Origin: Acrasis kona
Lineage: Eukaryota; Heterolobosea; Eutetramitea; Acrasida; Acrasidae
Direction of reading: 5' to 3'
Assembly (NCBI GenBank): GCA_026419775.2
Contig: JAOPGA020001656.1
Location: 1 to 54,387 of the forward strand
DNA: 54,387 bases
The position numbers were made by a program, and so were the translations under genes. Of this stretch, positions 32,238 through 41,576 are shown piece after piece; positions within the stretch are counted from its first letter, which is position 1; every line of letters starts with the position of its first letter. The notes below the pieces were generated by a model that did no database searches, had not been told where the DNA came from, and saw nothing but the letters and a program-made list of their open reading frames with translations.

Positions 32238-32411
32238 TTACATGGATACATCAAACTTTTCTCTCTTAATCTTCAAAGCATCACCACCTTTCAAACCAGT
32301 CACGACCAAACCGCTCTTTGCAGTAACGATCACTTGTTGTTCGTTATAACACACAGAGAGTCGACTCGTTCTATAATGAACGTTTCTAATGCAACAACCC
32401 TTTGCAGTCAT
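32238..32411 (-). CDS. Small 57-aa protein, uncharacterised
   Basis: Complete ATG-to-stop frame starting MTAKGCCIRNVHYRTSRL and ending KIKREKFDVSM. The middle VIVTAKSGLVVTGLKGGD is beta-like. It has an N-terminal CC pair. Codon use and residue mix look like a real protein, with no stop in this frame while the opposite strand is closed. It converges with the SDR gene (11-bp gap). No family recognised. Confidence 0.5.
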   Translation of the reverse strand: MTAKGCCIRNVHYRTSRLSVCYNEQQVIVTAKSGLVVTGLKGGDALKIKREKFDVSM

Positions 32412-32724
32412 TACGAAGATTTATCTCGAGTAATTCTCAATCCTCCATAGATCCACTTTAAAAGTCAATATTGTAGTTCCTTCTGTTTAGGTGTTTGTTA
32501 GCCTCGTTAATCAAGTGATTTCCAAACTCATTAAAAAATGATTTATGGTCCCATGAGACGTTGGGACGTTGCATGGTTCAGTATTATTTGTTAGTTGTAT
32601 TAGCGTGGTGAATGGAATTATCGCTGGTGATTTGGAGGTCGTCTCGGTACAGTCTTGTCACTTTTGTTCATATTTGGGTGACTTAAAAGCGCTCTTGTTG
32701 ATGTTGAAAATTATCATTACAAAA

Positions 32725-33267
32725 ATGAAGACACAGCCTCTGCCACACATTGACTCAAAGAACACTGATGCAATTCTAGAGAAGTTAAATGCGTCCAGAT
32801 TAAGAGAGCAAAAACGAAGAGCAGAGGAGAGTGCAAAGAATCAAATACCGAAGATAGCTGCAACAGAGGTGCCAAAAATAACAATGAAAGCCCTACCAAA
32901 TCTTTCAATCAAAGTAGGGCTCTGCGCTCCCAGCCTAGAAATGACATTGTCACCTGAATTTGAATATGATGACGATAGGGACCGAGCTCCTTCCCCTGCA
33001 TTTGTTAGAATAAATAGGAAGAGAGTTGAAAGACAGAATGAACTATTAATAGGTAGCACCACGCCCTTTGCTACTTCTTGGCAGCGAGTCACAAGTAGAG
33101 AACCTAGGCAAGGGCTAGAACAAAAGATTAACAGAATGTTAAAGTACGAAAAAAAGATGCTTGATCCTATAGTTTGGGATAATCTGCACAAGAAACAAAC
33201 GCAATCATCTTCAAAAAGGACCGCGTCAACACCAAGAGTCCATTATACTCCGGTATGTTGTTTATAA
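32725..33267 (+). CDS. Uncharacterised basic protein, likely intrinsically disordered
   Basis: 180 aa from ATG 32725 (MKTQPLPHIDSKNTDAI). An in-frame ATG at 32701 is an alternative, and the frame is open further upstream without ATG. A helical, charged start (LEKLNASRLREQKRRAEESA), an acidic patch (SPEFEYDDDRDRAPSP) and a basic tail. The C-terminus is uncertain: reading through gives ...YTPVCCL, while a gtatgt donor at 33253 with an acceptor at about 33289 would end it at YTP. No domain recognised. Confidence 0.55.
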   Translation: MKTQPLPHIDSKNTDAILEKLNASRLREQKRRAEESAKNQIPKIAATEVPKITMKALPNLSIKVGLCAPSLEMTLSPEFEYDDDRDRAPSPAFVRINRKRVERQNELLIGSTTPFATSWQRVTSREPRQGLEQKINRMLKYEKKMLDPIVWDNLHKKQTQSSSKRTASTPRVHYTPVCCL

Positions 33268-33648
33268 CTGACATTCAACTAAAACAAAGTAGAGACCAAG
33301 ATAAAATAAAGGCTAAGGCGTAGGAAACTATCTCAGCACTTTAGCTACTGTAAAGTAATTCCCCAGTGCGGCACTTCAATCGGACCACATCTCCTTTGGA
33401 ATAATTTTCCAAATATGAAAGAAGATTAATTTAGAACTCAAAATGGAAGACAAGAATAAAGAAAATTGTGATCATAACGCTTAATCAAATCCCTACTGAA
33501 TATTATCTTTGTTTTCTTGTTTTCTGTGATGATTGAGCAATAAGTTTGGGTATGTCATTAGTGTATTTTAGTAAACTGTATCACAATTATGGTACAACCT
33601 GAAAGTCCGCAATATTTTTAGAACCGAACAAACAACATACCCGCAGCA
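33268..33648. other. Intergenic region
   Basis: 381 bp, AT-rich; short frames only. No RNA gene or repeat recognised. Confidence 0.5.
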
Positions 33649-34713
33649 ATGGGTATCAACCAAGACAAGATGTCTAGTGTCGAACCAACATTCATGTCGT
33701 TCGATGCAAGTGGCAGGTTCAGATTCTTTCACGAAAAACAACGATTGGACAGAAGATTATCAATTACTCAGGAAGATCACATAAGACCTTTCTCATGCAT
33801 AATACAGCTACGTGATACAATATTTTTAAGCTTCAATAGATACAGGGCTTATTTAGTTGATATATCTGCCCAATCAGTTCAATTAATGACCACTTTTTGG
33901 TCCAGAATGGACAGCGTAACAAAATTAAGCGAAACTCACGTTTTGTTTAGATCTAAAAGCGGTATAATGGAATCGTTTCATCTGTGGGACACTGTTACTC
34001 TCAAGCAAGTTGACAGTAGAAATTTTGAAATTGACGACGAAGCAATGAACATTTGTATTCACCCACTAAACAATCGTCAATTGATTGTTGTAGATGGTTG
34101 GAAGATCGCCATTTATGATTACATCAGAGGAGAATATGACAAGGCACTCCCATTAAAGAAACACAGAAAATACAGAGGTAGCATCATGCTCAAAAACGGT
34201 AAAATAGCAGTGTATAGTAGCGACACCGTTTACATTTGGGACATTGATAAGCGGAAATGTGAAGTTGTCCTTCGACGCAAAAAACACACAAATACACGGT
34301 GGATCAAAGTAGTCGAAAATGGCCAATACATTCTGTGTTTCGAAGAGGAACGCGTTGATGTATTTTGTAATTTTTATCATGTTCGAGACATTCAATTTCA
34401 GTCCAAGATTGCAGATATACATATCGTTAATGATTATACGATAGGTTGTGTAACTGAATTCGAAGTTTTTGTAATTGACTTGACTCTTTATTTGATTACG
34501 AGGTCATGGACTGCACATCAGGGCGAAATTATTGTTAGCGCGTATCTTCCTTCACAAAGTATTGCCATTGTATTAAAGAGGTCAGATAGACAGTTTTCGT
34601 TTAGAAGGGGCGACTTGTTGGTTTTTGATTTGACAGGAGAACACTTTAAGCCGAGACGCGTAAGAAGAAATGCTGAGGTGGGTTGGGTGTTTGATTTGAG
34701 GAGTTCAAAGTAA
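33649..34713 (+). CDS. WD40-like beta-propeller protein, uncharacterised
   Basis: 354 aa, single exon. Repeating beta-strand blocks with weak WD signatures: SFHLWDTVTLKQVDSRNF, IAIYDYIRGEYDKALP, DTVYIWDIDKRKCEVVL, FVIDLTLYLITRSW and LLVFDLTGEHFKPRR. Enough for most of one propeller, without canonical GH..WD spacing. No signal peptide or TM; intracellular. An alternative start is ATG 33670. It meets the next gene tail-to-tail (9-bp gap). Confidence 0.75.
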   Translation: MGINQDKMSSVEPTFMSFDASGRFRFFHEKQRLDRRLSITQEDHIRPFSCIIQLRDTIFLSFNRYRAYLVDISAQSVQLMTTFWSRMDSVTKLSETHVLFRSKSGIMESFHLWDTVTLKQVDSRNFEIDDEAMNICIHPLNNRQLIVVDGWKIAIYDYIRGEYDKALPLKKHRKYRGSIMLKNGKIAVYSSDTVYIWDIDKRKCEVVLRRKKHTNTRWIKVVENGQYILCFEEERVDVFCNFYHVRDIQFQSKIADIHIVNDYTIGCVTEFEVFVIDLTLYLITRSWTAHQGEIIVSAYLPSQSIAIVLKRSDRQFSFRRGDLLVFDLTGEHFKPRRVRRNAEVGWVFDLRSSK

Positions 34714-34722
34714 ATTGTATCA

Positions 34723-36130
34723 TTAAACGTCTTGTATTTTATTGATAAACTCGGACAATCTTTGTTTGTTGGTTTGTTGTAATGAATATTGACGGAGTTC
34801 AGACACAAGAGCCTTTCCATCCTCTTTGACTCTCCTCTCTAGAAACCTTCTCCTTTCATTCTCATAAAAGGTATGTCTTTTATCCGTGCCACTCTTCTTT
34901 TCTAATTCTTCAATCTTCATACCTATCAGTTCACGACGGGATGCTTCGGAGTCAATACATATCAAACCCAACTTTCTGTTCATGATGGAATACATTTTAA
35001 AGTGTCTTTTTTTTATACAATTTATTATATTGACATGTGTTTGTTGGAGGGACCATGGAAAAATTACATTTATTAGTTCTTTAGGCTCATACAATTTCCA
35101 AGGTAAAAAGTATACACAAGAGAGGTGCCCAACATTTTCTAAGGATATAGGTGGTTCGACGATCGGACTTGCAGTGACGACATGTTCATAGTAGCCCTCT
35201 TTTGAAAGTAAGTCTGGACACTAAAAATGTGATGATTGTTGTGATTCTAATTTTTGATCTTACCTTATCAGAACATAAAAGGTAGTCAAACATTCGAAGA
35301 AAAGTAAAGTAGGCTCTTTTAAAATCTTCATTCCGTGGTGTTTGCTCAACTTGCGGTTTGTCGTTCATTTCGCTCAAAAAGAATTTAACTTCCTCCAAGA
35401 GTTGAGCCTCTAACATTAAAGAACTTGAAAAAAATAATCACTCACCACTCAGTAACAGTTTTTCATCTTCACCGGACATCTGTCTTGTTATATCTCTAAT
35501 TTGATCCTGGTTCCACATGTTAAGCTGAGCATAGTTGACAAAGGCTGATTGATTTGAATTAGCGTCATCAACCATGTTGATCCAAAGTGGAAGTTCGTCT
35601 GTTACGAACGGTCTCACATCCTCTTGAAGTCGTAGGTGCAATTCAGATGCTAGACCTCTGCTTCGAAGGATTGGAACCACGTCGTTAGCTGGTTCAAATT
35701 CCTCATCGCCATTCTCAGCATGAAGATCACTGTTTTTGTGAAGCGTGAATGTATTGTATTTTGGTACGTAAGGTCTTTTAACTTCTTCTTCTTTGTTCTT
35801 TGTTGGTGGTGTTGGCTTGCTGTTGTTTTTATGAAGTGCCCTTATCATTTTGTGTAAATCAGAAATGTTGTTTGATTCGAATTGTTCGTTGAGTTCGTTG
35901 TGGTGGTTATTTATAATGGTATTAAATTGAGTATTTGATACAATCGTCTCCATCATTTCCTTCAATTTATGATCCATTAAACTAATCACGTAAGATGGAA
36001 TGAGTTTATGTAGTTGTGATGAGGGATTGGCTTCATTTTGAATTACTATTTGGTTGTTTTTGTCTTTTGTCTGTGAGGAGAGTGGATGCGAAGAGGGTAA
36101 TAAATGTGAGTATAGACTTGCTAGTTCCAT
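34723..36130 (-). CDS. Uncharacterised three-exon protein
   Basis: Exons are 36130-35446, 35409-35264 and 35220-34723, with introns of 36 and 43 nt; 442 aa in frame. The N-terminal third is polar and probably disordered (Ser/Asn/Lys-rich). A helical middle (SELHLRLQEDVRPFVTDELP; FKRAYFTFLRMFDYLLCSDK) leads to YYEHVVTASPIVEPP and FLPWKLYEPKELINVIFPW. A charged C-terminal coiled coil (IEELEKKSGTDKRHTFYENE) closes the protein. No known domain was recognised. The splice joins were chosen because they keep one frame and use gtgagt/gtaaga donors. Confidence 0.7.
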
Positions 36131-36180
36131 ATTTTTTGTAAAGACAATCAGCTTCTGGAAGACACATAGATGGTTAGAAA

Positions 36181-36681
36181 TTAATGTTTATGATACAAGA
36201 CTTGATTGATCTTTGTTATGGGTATGTCCTTGACGGGTGGTATGACTGGCTTTGTAACATGTTCAACTTCCACGCCATATCTCCGAACGGCATAGTTGGT
36301 GTATTCATCCTCCAAGATGCCAAAGTCGTCTAAAGGTTGTGCTCTGTGATAAATCCATAAAAAATTCATGGTAATTCCGATTAATCCATATGAAAATGGT
36401 ATGTAGGCAGGAATACTAAGCGCCCAATATCTATCAGGGTGGTATGTTATTCCATAACTATATAGGGATTCCGGTGGTAACCACGAAAAAAGCAAATATC
36501 CGCTGAGTATAAAGAATGTCGCAATCCATAATACGAAACCATAGACTTCCGCTTGTGGTCTCTTGTTCTCCACTGGTGGAAGTGGGCTGAAAAGTGCTGA
36601 GTTCATATCAACGTTTTCAAATAGATTTATTGTAATAGAAAACGTCCTATTGTCAAGGTGTGGAGCACGTTCTGGCGACAT
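36181..36681 (-). CDS. PIGP: GPI-GlcNAc transferase subunit PIG-P
   Basis: 166 aa from ATG 36681. The PIG-P domain is clear: AEVYGFVLWIATFFILSGY (TM1), then LYSYGITYHPDRYWALSIPA, a second TM, PLDDFGILEDEYTN and the C-terminal VKDIPITKINQVLY. In the family this ER-membrane subunit belongs to the complex that starts GPI-anchor synthesis by moving GlcNAc to phosphatidylinositol. This matches the predicted GPI-anchored surface protein at 12262-13884. Confidence 0.93.
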   Translation of the reverse strand: MSPERAPHLDNRTFSITINLFENVDMNSALFSPLPPVENKRPQAEVYGFVLWIATFFILSGYLLFSWLPPESLYSYGITYHPDRYWALSIPAYIPFSYGLIGITMNFLWIYHRAQPLDDFGILEDEYTNYAVRRYGVEVEHVTKPVIPPVKDIPITKINQVLYHKH

Positions 36682-36764
36682 ATCAAAAAAGGTGTGCACT
36701 GCTTTTCATGTTATAGTATTAGTAAACAAAGTTGATGTATAATTGTATTTATTAATCTGTATAA

Positions 36765-37382
36765 TTACATGCCTAAAAAAGCAGACTTCTCCTCCATTCT
36801 TTTTTTTAAATTCAACAAGTGCTCATCTACTCTATTAGATTGTTCGATCCTACAGTCCAGGTCTACTGCTGAGGCTAAAGATGATGCCTCCAGTAATGTT
36901 ACACAAATACTGCTTTTCCTTCTGATTAATTCTTCTGCGGCTGTCTTCTCCTCCACAACAGTTACGTGGTCCGAGTTGTGACAATATGCCGCAAACTCAT
37001 CGCTTCTTAAGTACTCAGGAAAATGTATTTTTTTTACTTGCCTGTAAATTTCCGTATAAATACTCTCAAGTGATAAGAGGCACGCTTTTGAGTTGTTAAG
37101 AACGTGATAATGCCTGAAGCGCGAGAGGTAGTCTTCTGGGCATGTTGTAAGGAGGTATGGTGCATCTTCCTCGATATATTTCTGAATTATCATTTCAATA
37201 TGCTCTGACATTTTCTCTGAGGATGCATTATCGTCACGAAGCATGAGAAACTCTTGGTATTCGGTTACGAAACTTAAAAGGTTATCCTTGTCGTTGTTTC
37301 TAAGATATGATTCAAACTCGTATTTTGCATCCTCTTCTGAAAGGATATCGTCAAGTGTGAGGTAGTTTTCATAGTCTCCCAT
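36765..37382 (-). CDS. RGS-domain protein
   Basis: 205 aa. Most of the protein is an RGS domain: LTLDDILSEEDAKYEFESYL, LLSFVTEYQEFL, IIQKYIEEDAPYLL and IHFPEYLRSDEFAAYC. RGS proteins speed GTP hydrolysis by G-alpha subunits. A C-terminal helical tail (LKKRMEEKSAFLGM) completes the protein. No membrane anchor or second domain. Confidence 0.85.
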   Translation of the reverse strand: MGDYENYLTLDDILSEEDAKYEFESYLRNNDKDNLLSFVTEYQEFLMLRDDNASSEKMSEHIEMIIQKYIEEDAPYLLTTCPEDYLSRFRHYHVLNNSKACLLSLESIYTEIYRQVKKIHFPEYLRSDEFAAYCHNSDHVTVVEEKTAAEELIRRKSSICVTLLEASSLASAVDLDCRIEQSNRVDEHLLNLKKRMEEKSAFLGM

Positions 37383-37554
37383 TACAAAACTATTTTTATT
37401 CGAAGAGTTACAAAAAAAACCTTACTTTGGAGAAGTTTTTTAAAGCGATTTACATTGACATAATATAAATAAATATACACTACCATATTTTGTCGTATGA
37501 CATAACAATATGAACTGTAGTAAAAATATAATATAAAAGGTTTAGTGTGTACAT

Positions 37555-39348
37555 TTATTTTGATGTTACAAACATCTTGTTATAAAAGTCTTCTTTGTCA
37601 TCTTCGTTCGATTTGTCATCGTGCAGCAAGTTGGCTCCATTTATAATCTTGTCTTGACCATCTAAAAGTGTTGTGGGTGTGTGAAGGTTCATAGGTGTTT
37701 TAATTTCTCCTTGACTATCATTCTGTTGGACTCCTCTATCCACAGCAAAGTAATCCCAATCTCTGGACTGGGAATCGTTTTGTGAGTCTTGAGAGAAATT
37801 CAAATTTAACAATCCACGACCAGCAGATAAAGGTGAAAACAACATGCTGAGTGGAGAGTGAACAAACGAGGGTTGGGGTGGCGGCGGTGGAGTGATGTTG
37901 TCGTCCTGAACGACCAAGTGAGATTCATTACGTAACTGAACTACAGCAGGTTTTGATTTGTATCCTGGTGTTGACTTTTGTGAACTATTTTTAGAACGAT
38001 CAACCACACTAGTGAACATACTCAAAACTTCCTGGCTGTCCAGAGTTACTACATTAGCATCATTGGAGGGACTTAGGCTTGGGAACTGATTAAGCAGGCT
38101 GCTACTAGGAAATAAATCCCGTTCTTGTGTTTTATTCAATGACGTGTCATCTTCTTCAAAAAAGACATTTTTAGTTTTATTTTTATTGTCGGGAGAGCCA
38201 GACTCAAATACATTTTGTTTCGCATCAGAATCAACAACAATGATTGGAGCCGTCTTGACCGTTTGTTTCTTAATGGGAGAAGGTATTGGTTTTTTAGGAG
38301 ATGAGGCCGCAACATTCTCAGGATGGGTGCTCATGGAAGAAGGCGTCGACTTGTTAGGAGATGCTTCGTTGGCAACATTCATTTTAGGATGTACAGCGGC
38401 GGCTTCAACTGGAGGTGAAGATGACGTTGATGCAGGTTTCGGAAGTGGAGGTCCATTTTGTTTAATAGCATTGTTCATGGGTGGCAGCTGAGCGAATACA
38501 CTACTTAATGTGGTCAACGTTCGTAATGGTGTCGTTAATGCAGAAGACACAGGGGCGCTAATTATATTCGCAGTTGGTGGCTTGGGTACCAATTCCATCT
38601 CTGGAGGTTCGTGTGAAAATTCATCCTTGCTTTTTCTGGTTCTTTTTGGTGGCGGTTTTCCATCCTTTGGGCGTTTTTTGCTAAGGAAAACTCCTGGCTT
38701 GCTCAATATTTTGAACCTGGATGATATTTTCGCGAATAATCTTCTGTAAACGTCTTCGTCTGTTCTGCGGTACATTGCGAATTTGAAAAAAAACTCACCG
38801 CGAAAAGCTATTTTGGTCTTGTCTTCTGGCCAATTTAAACATAGAGTCCAGCTAGGTATTTCTGACGAGGTATCCTCTTGGAATGTAAATGTGACGACTC
38901 GTTTGCCTGGGGAAGAATGGTATTCTCTTGCGGTAGTTGAGTTATAATCCATTTTAGAGTCTTCTTCCTCCATGTCTATGTCTTCGTCGTCGGGGGTCTT
39001 TTTTTTTGATGAAGGTACGCCCTCCACTTTATACAGCTGTAATTCTACAAAATAATTTGCCGTAGAGCCCATCCAATCGATAAATTCTTGAGTGGGTGAC
39101 ACTTTGAACTCATATATGTGCGTCCGAAATAGCATGTCGGGTGGTGAATCTGCGTTGTCTTTCAGTTTTCTTGACACAACTATTACGTCCACTTGTACTT
39201 TCGGGTTGTTACTTATGGGGTGACCATACCACCTTAAATCTATTCGACATCTCTTTGCCGGATCGTAGGTGTTTTCAAATATTTCGTTGAATCTTGCTAC
39301 TTGCTTCTCCTGTTCCTCAAGTAAATATTCATGTGTTAGTTCCTGCAT
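37555..39348 (-). CDS. Large protein with folded N-terminus and Ser/Pro-rich disordered tail, nuclear-looking
   Basis: 597 aa, single exon. Residues 1-230 look folded and beta-rich (CRIDLRWYGHPISNNPKVQV; RVVTFTFQEDTSSEIPSW; AFRGEFFFKFAMYRRTDEDV) and end in SSRFKILSKPGVFLSKKRP. That 'SKPxxxLKKxR' ending, seen in some Rel/CudA/STAT-type DNA-binding folds, is followed by a bipartite basic stretch (KRPKDGKPPPKRTRKSK) like a nuclear localisation signal. The remaining about 350 residues are Ser/Pro/Asn-rich and low complexity. A transcription-factor role is a weak inference; no domain is assigned. Confidence 0.65.
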   Translation of the reverse strand: MQELTHEYLLEEQEKQVARFNEIFENTYDPAKRCRIDLRWYGHPISNNPKVQVDVIVVSRKLKDNADSPPDMLFRTHIYEFKVSPTQEFIDWMGSTANYFVELQLYKVEGVPSSKKKTPDDEDIDMEEEDSKMDYNSTTAREYHSSPGKRVVTFTFQEDTSSEIPSWTLCLNWPEDKTKIAFRGEFFFKFAMYRRTDEDVYRRLFAKISSRFKILSKPGVFLSKKRPKDGKPPPKRTRKSKDEFSHEPPEMELVPKPPTANIISAPVSSALTTPLRTLTTLSSVFAQLPPMNNAIKQNGPPLPKPASTSSSPPVEAAAVHPKMNVANEASPNKSTPSSMSTHPENVAASSPKKPIPSPIKKQTVKTAPIIVVDSDAKQNVFESGSPDNKNKTKNVFFEEDDTSLNKTQERDLFPSSSLLNQFPSLSPSNDANVVTLDSQEVLSMFTSVVDRSKNSSQKSTPGYKSKPAVVQLRNESHLVVQDDNITPPPPPQPSFVHSPLSMLFSPLSAGRGLLNLNFSQDSQNDSQSRDWDYFAVDRGVQQNDSQGEIKTPMNLHTPTTLLDGQDKIINGANLLHDDKSNEDDKEDFYNKMFVTSK

Positions 39349-39574
39349 CTACTCTATTTGTTGAGGACAACCAGAGCTTAAGTGTTTTTGTAAAAGATGG
39401 TCGAAAATGTACATGAATCGACACAACGAATGGTGAGCTATTCACTCCAAAATTTTTACAAGAATTTAACAAAATACAAGAAGCATGTATAAAAAATCAT
39501 TTTCAATGAAATTCAAGTCTTTTTACTTTAATTTCAATAATGTTGTATATACACTATTATGCTTACGTTTCAGA

Positions 39575-39600
39575 TCTCGAATGGTGTAGTTGGTAATACG
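39575..39600 (+). tRNA. tRNA-Gln (TTG), 5' portion of an interrupted gene
   Basis: TCTCGAA (acceptor), TG (8-9), D-stem GTGT/ATAC with loop AGTTGGTA, and G26. It then departs from tRNA sequence at 39601. The acceptor is perfectly complementary to TTCGAGA at 41500-41506. The ATGGTGTA block is typical of eukaryotic tRNA-Gln D-arms and holds the Pol III A box. Confidence 0.75.
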
Positions 39601-39724
39601 GAAGTATTAATAGAACATAGCGGGTTCCCGACGTCATTTGAGTCAAGAGAGGGATGCGAGCCGTTATGGTCCTTATAATCCATTAATACATGACATTAGA
39701 AGACGTCGAATCAATACTGATTTG

Positions 39725-40816
39725 ATGTGCTTTGAGTATGATTACTCTGATGAAGATCTGGGGTCTATGGGTCTCAGTGATCACTCAGACGAAGGTCAGG
39801 ACATTGATGTTCTCAGTGACGAAGGTCAGGACATTTATAGTGATGAAGAATCAGACTACAATCAAGAGTCTGATAGTGATGAAGATGATCATTTTGAGAT
39901 CATGATTATTAATGATCGTGTTGAAGTTATTACAGTAGTGTCCGATGATGAGGACGAACAGTCTGAAAAAGACAACATTGATCCATCAAGTTTGCTAGTA
40001 CCTGCTGGCATTGAAGGGTTCAGCAATCGCGCCCATTCAAGCTCGGATTTGGTTCCAGTACTAGACAATACGTACAGTAAACGTGATTATGCTTTTCAAG
40101 CATTATTCATTGAAAACAATAAACCTGGTACGAGGAAACTCTTGTTCAAGTACCGATTGTCTTATATGAACTATGTTGAAAAAATGAACAGTTATTTCCG
40201 CAAATTCCCAAATCAGGACTTTGATGTATCTCAATATACTCATTGTAGACTACTACACAAAAGCGCAGGCATATTAACTGCACTGGTATGTTCGTATCGT
40301 ATTAACAATCAAAATTATTCAGTCGATACTAGTTATGTTATCTCCGACTATGAGAGGACAATATGTGATTGGTTACAGAAATATCTATCTATTGTTGACT
40401 CGCAAAATCTCCGTGAGTATCTTTCATTGACAACAATCAACAAAGACGTTGACTCGCCTTGTGTAACCTACATTTATATTTGTACAGACGATCAGGGTCG
40501 AAAGATCATTTATGGAGGAGTATCTAAACGACACAACTTAGAAGACATTGGAAGGCTACGAAAAACCAAACCACAAGATTATATTGGTGATTATTTTTAT
40601 AGGTACGCCGAACAGATTTGTCCCGGTAAGTTCGTGGTCGGTAGTATTATTGTCGGCATACATAAAAACAGAAAAGACGGAGACAATGCCGAAAGAGCAC
40701 TCGTACAGAAATTAATTCGCCTCCAACAAGAGCACGAAGACATTATCGTCGTAAACACACGACATATTGAAGAGGCATTAATTTTTACTATATTGTCTCA
40801 AGAGAAACAACAATAA
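39725..40816 (+). CDS. GIY-YIG-nuclease-like protein inside the tRNA-Gln insertion
   Basis: 363 aa from the first in-frame ATG (39725). The frame is open back to 39614, just inside the insertion, so a non-ATG or spliced start is possible. The first about 100 residues are very acidic with a duplicated SDEGQDI phrase. The middle is folded. The last 120 residues resemble GIY-YIG: CVTYIYICTDDQGRKIIYGG has the 'GIY' and 'YIG' strands, GRLRK gives a possible catalytic Arg, and NAERALVQKLIRL gives the conserved Glu helix. GIY-YIG nucleases include homing endonucleases and repair enzymes. The match is by motif only and is divergent (Tyr-Gly-Gly for Y-[VI]-G). Location inside a tRNA gene supports a homing or insertion role. 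Confidence 0.55.
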   Translation: MCFEYDYSDEDLGSMGLSDHSDEGQDIDVLSDEGQDIYSDEESDYNQESDSDEDDHFEIMIINDRVEVITVVSDDEDEQSEKDNIDPSSLLVPAGIEGFSNRAHSSSDLVPVLDNTYSKRDYAFQALFIENNKPGTRKLLFKYRLSYMNYVEKMNSYFRKFPNQDFDVSQYTHCRLLHKSAGILTALVCSYRINNQNYSVDTSYVISDYERTICDWLQKYLSIVDSQNLREYLSLTTINKDVDSPCVTYIYICTDDQGRKIIYGGVSKRHNLEDIGRLRKTKPQDYIGDYFYRYAEQICPGKFVVGSIIVGIHKNRKDGDNAERALVQKLIRLQQEHEDIIVVNTRHIEEALIFTILSQEKQQ

Positions 40817-41037
40817 ATCTTTTTTCAATCAATTACTTTTTGTATTATACGAAAGAAAACGAAAAACATTATCATGTACCTTTTGCCTCACGAAACTGTT
40901 AATAGTACAGCCGATCTAATGCAGGTAAATTTATTCTCTTCCGAAAGTACAATCATGTTACATCTAAAGGTATATAACATTAATGTAAGTCTTGTCTATG
41001 AATTAATTTCCATCGGCTCATCACAATTCTATGACTT

Positions 41038-41260
41038 GGAGGTCTAACCTTTAATATAAAAGTTGTTTAACTTTTTGATTCTTCCAATGTCTGTTAGGTT
41101 TTTAATCTAAGGTTATGAAAGTCTCGGAGGTCTAACCTCTGATATAAAGTGACTGAAAATGATTTCAACGTCGTAGGTCTAAACTTTTTGATTTTTCCAA
41201 TGTCTCTGAGGTCTGATATAAGGTTAATAAAAGTCTAAACTTCTGATATAAAAGTGAAAC
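41038..41260 (+). repeat. Degenerate direct repeats in the 3' part of the insertion
   Basis: Variants of GAGGTCTAACCTCTGATATAAA recur at about 41038, 41128, 41208 and 41244. ACTTTTTGATTNTTCCAATGTCT occurs at about 41071 and 41187. Units of roughly 60-110 bp are imperfectly tandem. No coding frame crosses them. Confidence 0.6.
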
Positions 41261-41461
41261 GAATTTGTTACTCTAATTAATACAAAAGTATTAAAAGTGA
41301 AACAAAAGAAAATAAACTATCTCTAATTCTAAACTAACCAAAGCTTTTATTAAATGATAATGAACTATCATTGATTTAAAAGAAACTAAGGGGATAGAAC
41401 GTATTGATGATGATGATGATGAGGGTGTGTGAAAACCCAAGTCAACCATGTGATTACAATA

Positions 41462-41507
41462 GCGGACTTTGAATCCGTTGCTCCAGGTTCGATTCCTGGT
41501 TCGAGAA
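41462..41507 (+). tRNA. tRNA-Gln (TTG), 3' portion of an interrupted gene
   Basis: Anticodon stem GCGGA/TCCGT with loop CTTTGAA (anticodon TTG), variable loop TGCT, T-arm CCAGG-TTCGATT-CCTGG (B box intact), acceptor TTCGAGA and discriminator A. A TTTT run (41511-41514) follows at once, as for a Pol III terminator. Upstream sequence has no D-arm or acceptor; these lie at 39575-39600. Confidence 0.8.
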
Positions 41508-41576
41508 CTTGTTTTACAATCTTGGTACTCCCAAAATAGATGATCTCTTGACCTTTTAGTTTACCGTCATTGTTCA

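Larger units (their letters stand above)
39601..41461 (+). mobile_element. 1861-bp insertion splitting tRNA-Gln
   Basis: Sequence between the two tRNA-Gln portions. The break falls at the D-stem/anticodon-stem boundary (after position 26), not at the usual intron site 37/38. It contains one long ORF (39725-40816) and a repeat-rich 3' part. Its ends read ATTAATAGAACATAG (left) and CATGTGATTACAATA (right); the right end, reverse-complemented, starts TATTGTAATCACATG, so an imperfect terminal inverted repeat is possible but weak. No target duplication longer than 1-2 bp is visible. Confidence 0.55.

Noticed and set aside
34153-34422. 89-aa minus-strand frame inside the propeller gene
   Set aside because: Antisense of a gene with consistent beta-propeller coding; no independent support.
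39601-41461. Canonical tRNA intron at 37/38 or group I intron
   Set aside because: The interruption is at 26/27, the length is far beyond nuclear tRNA introns, and no group I core elements were recognised by eye.
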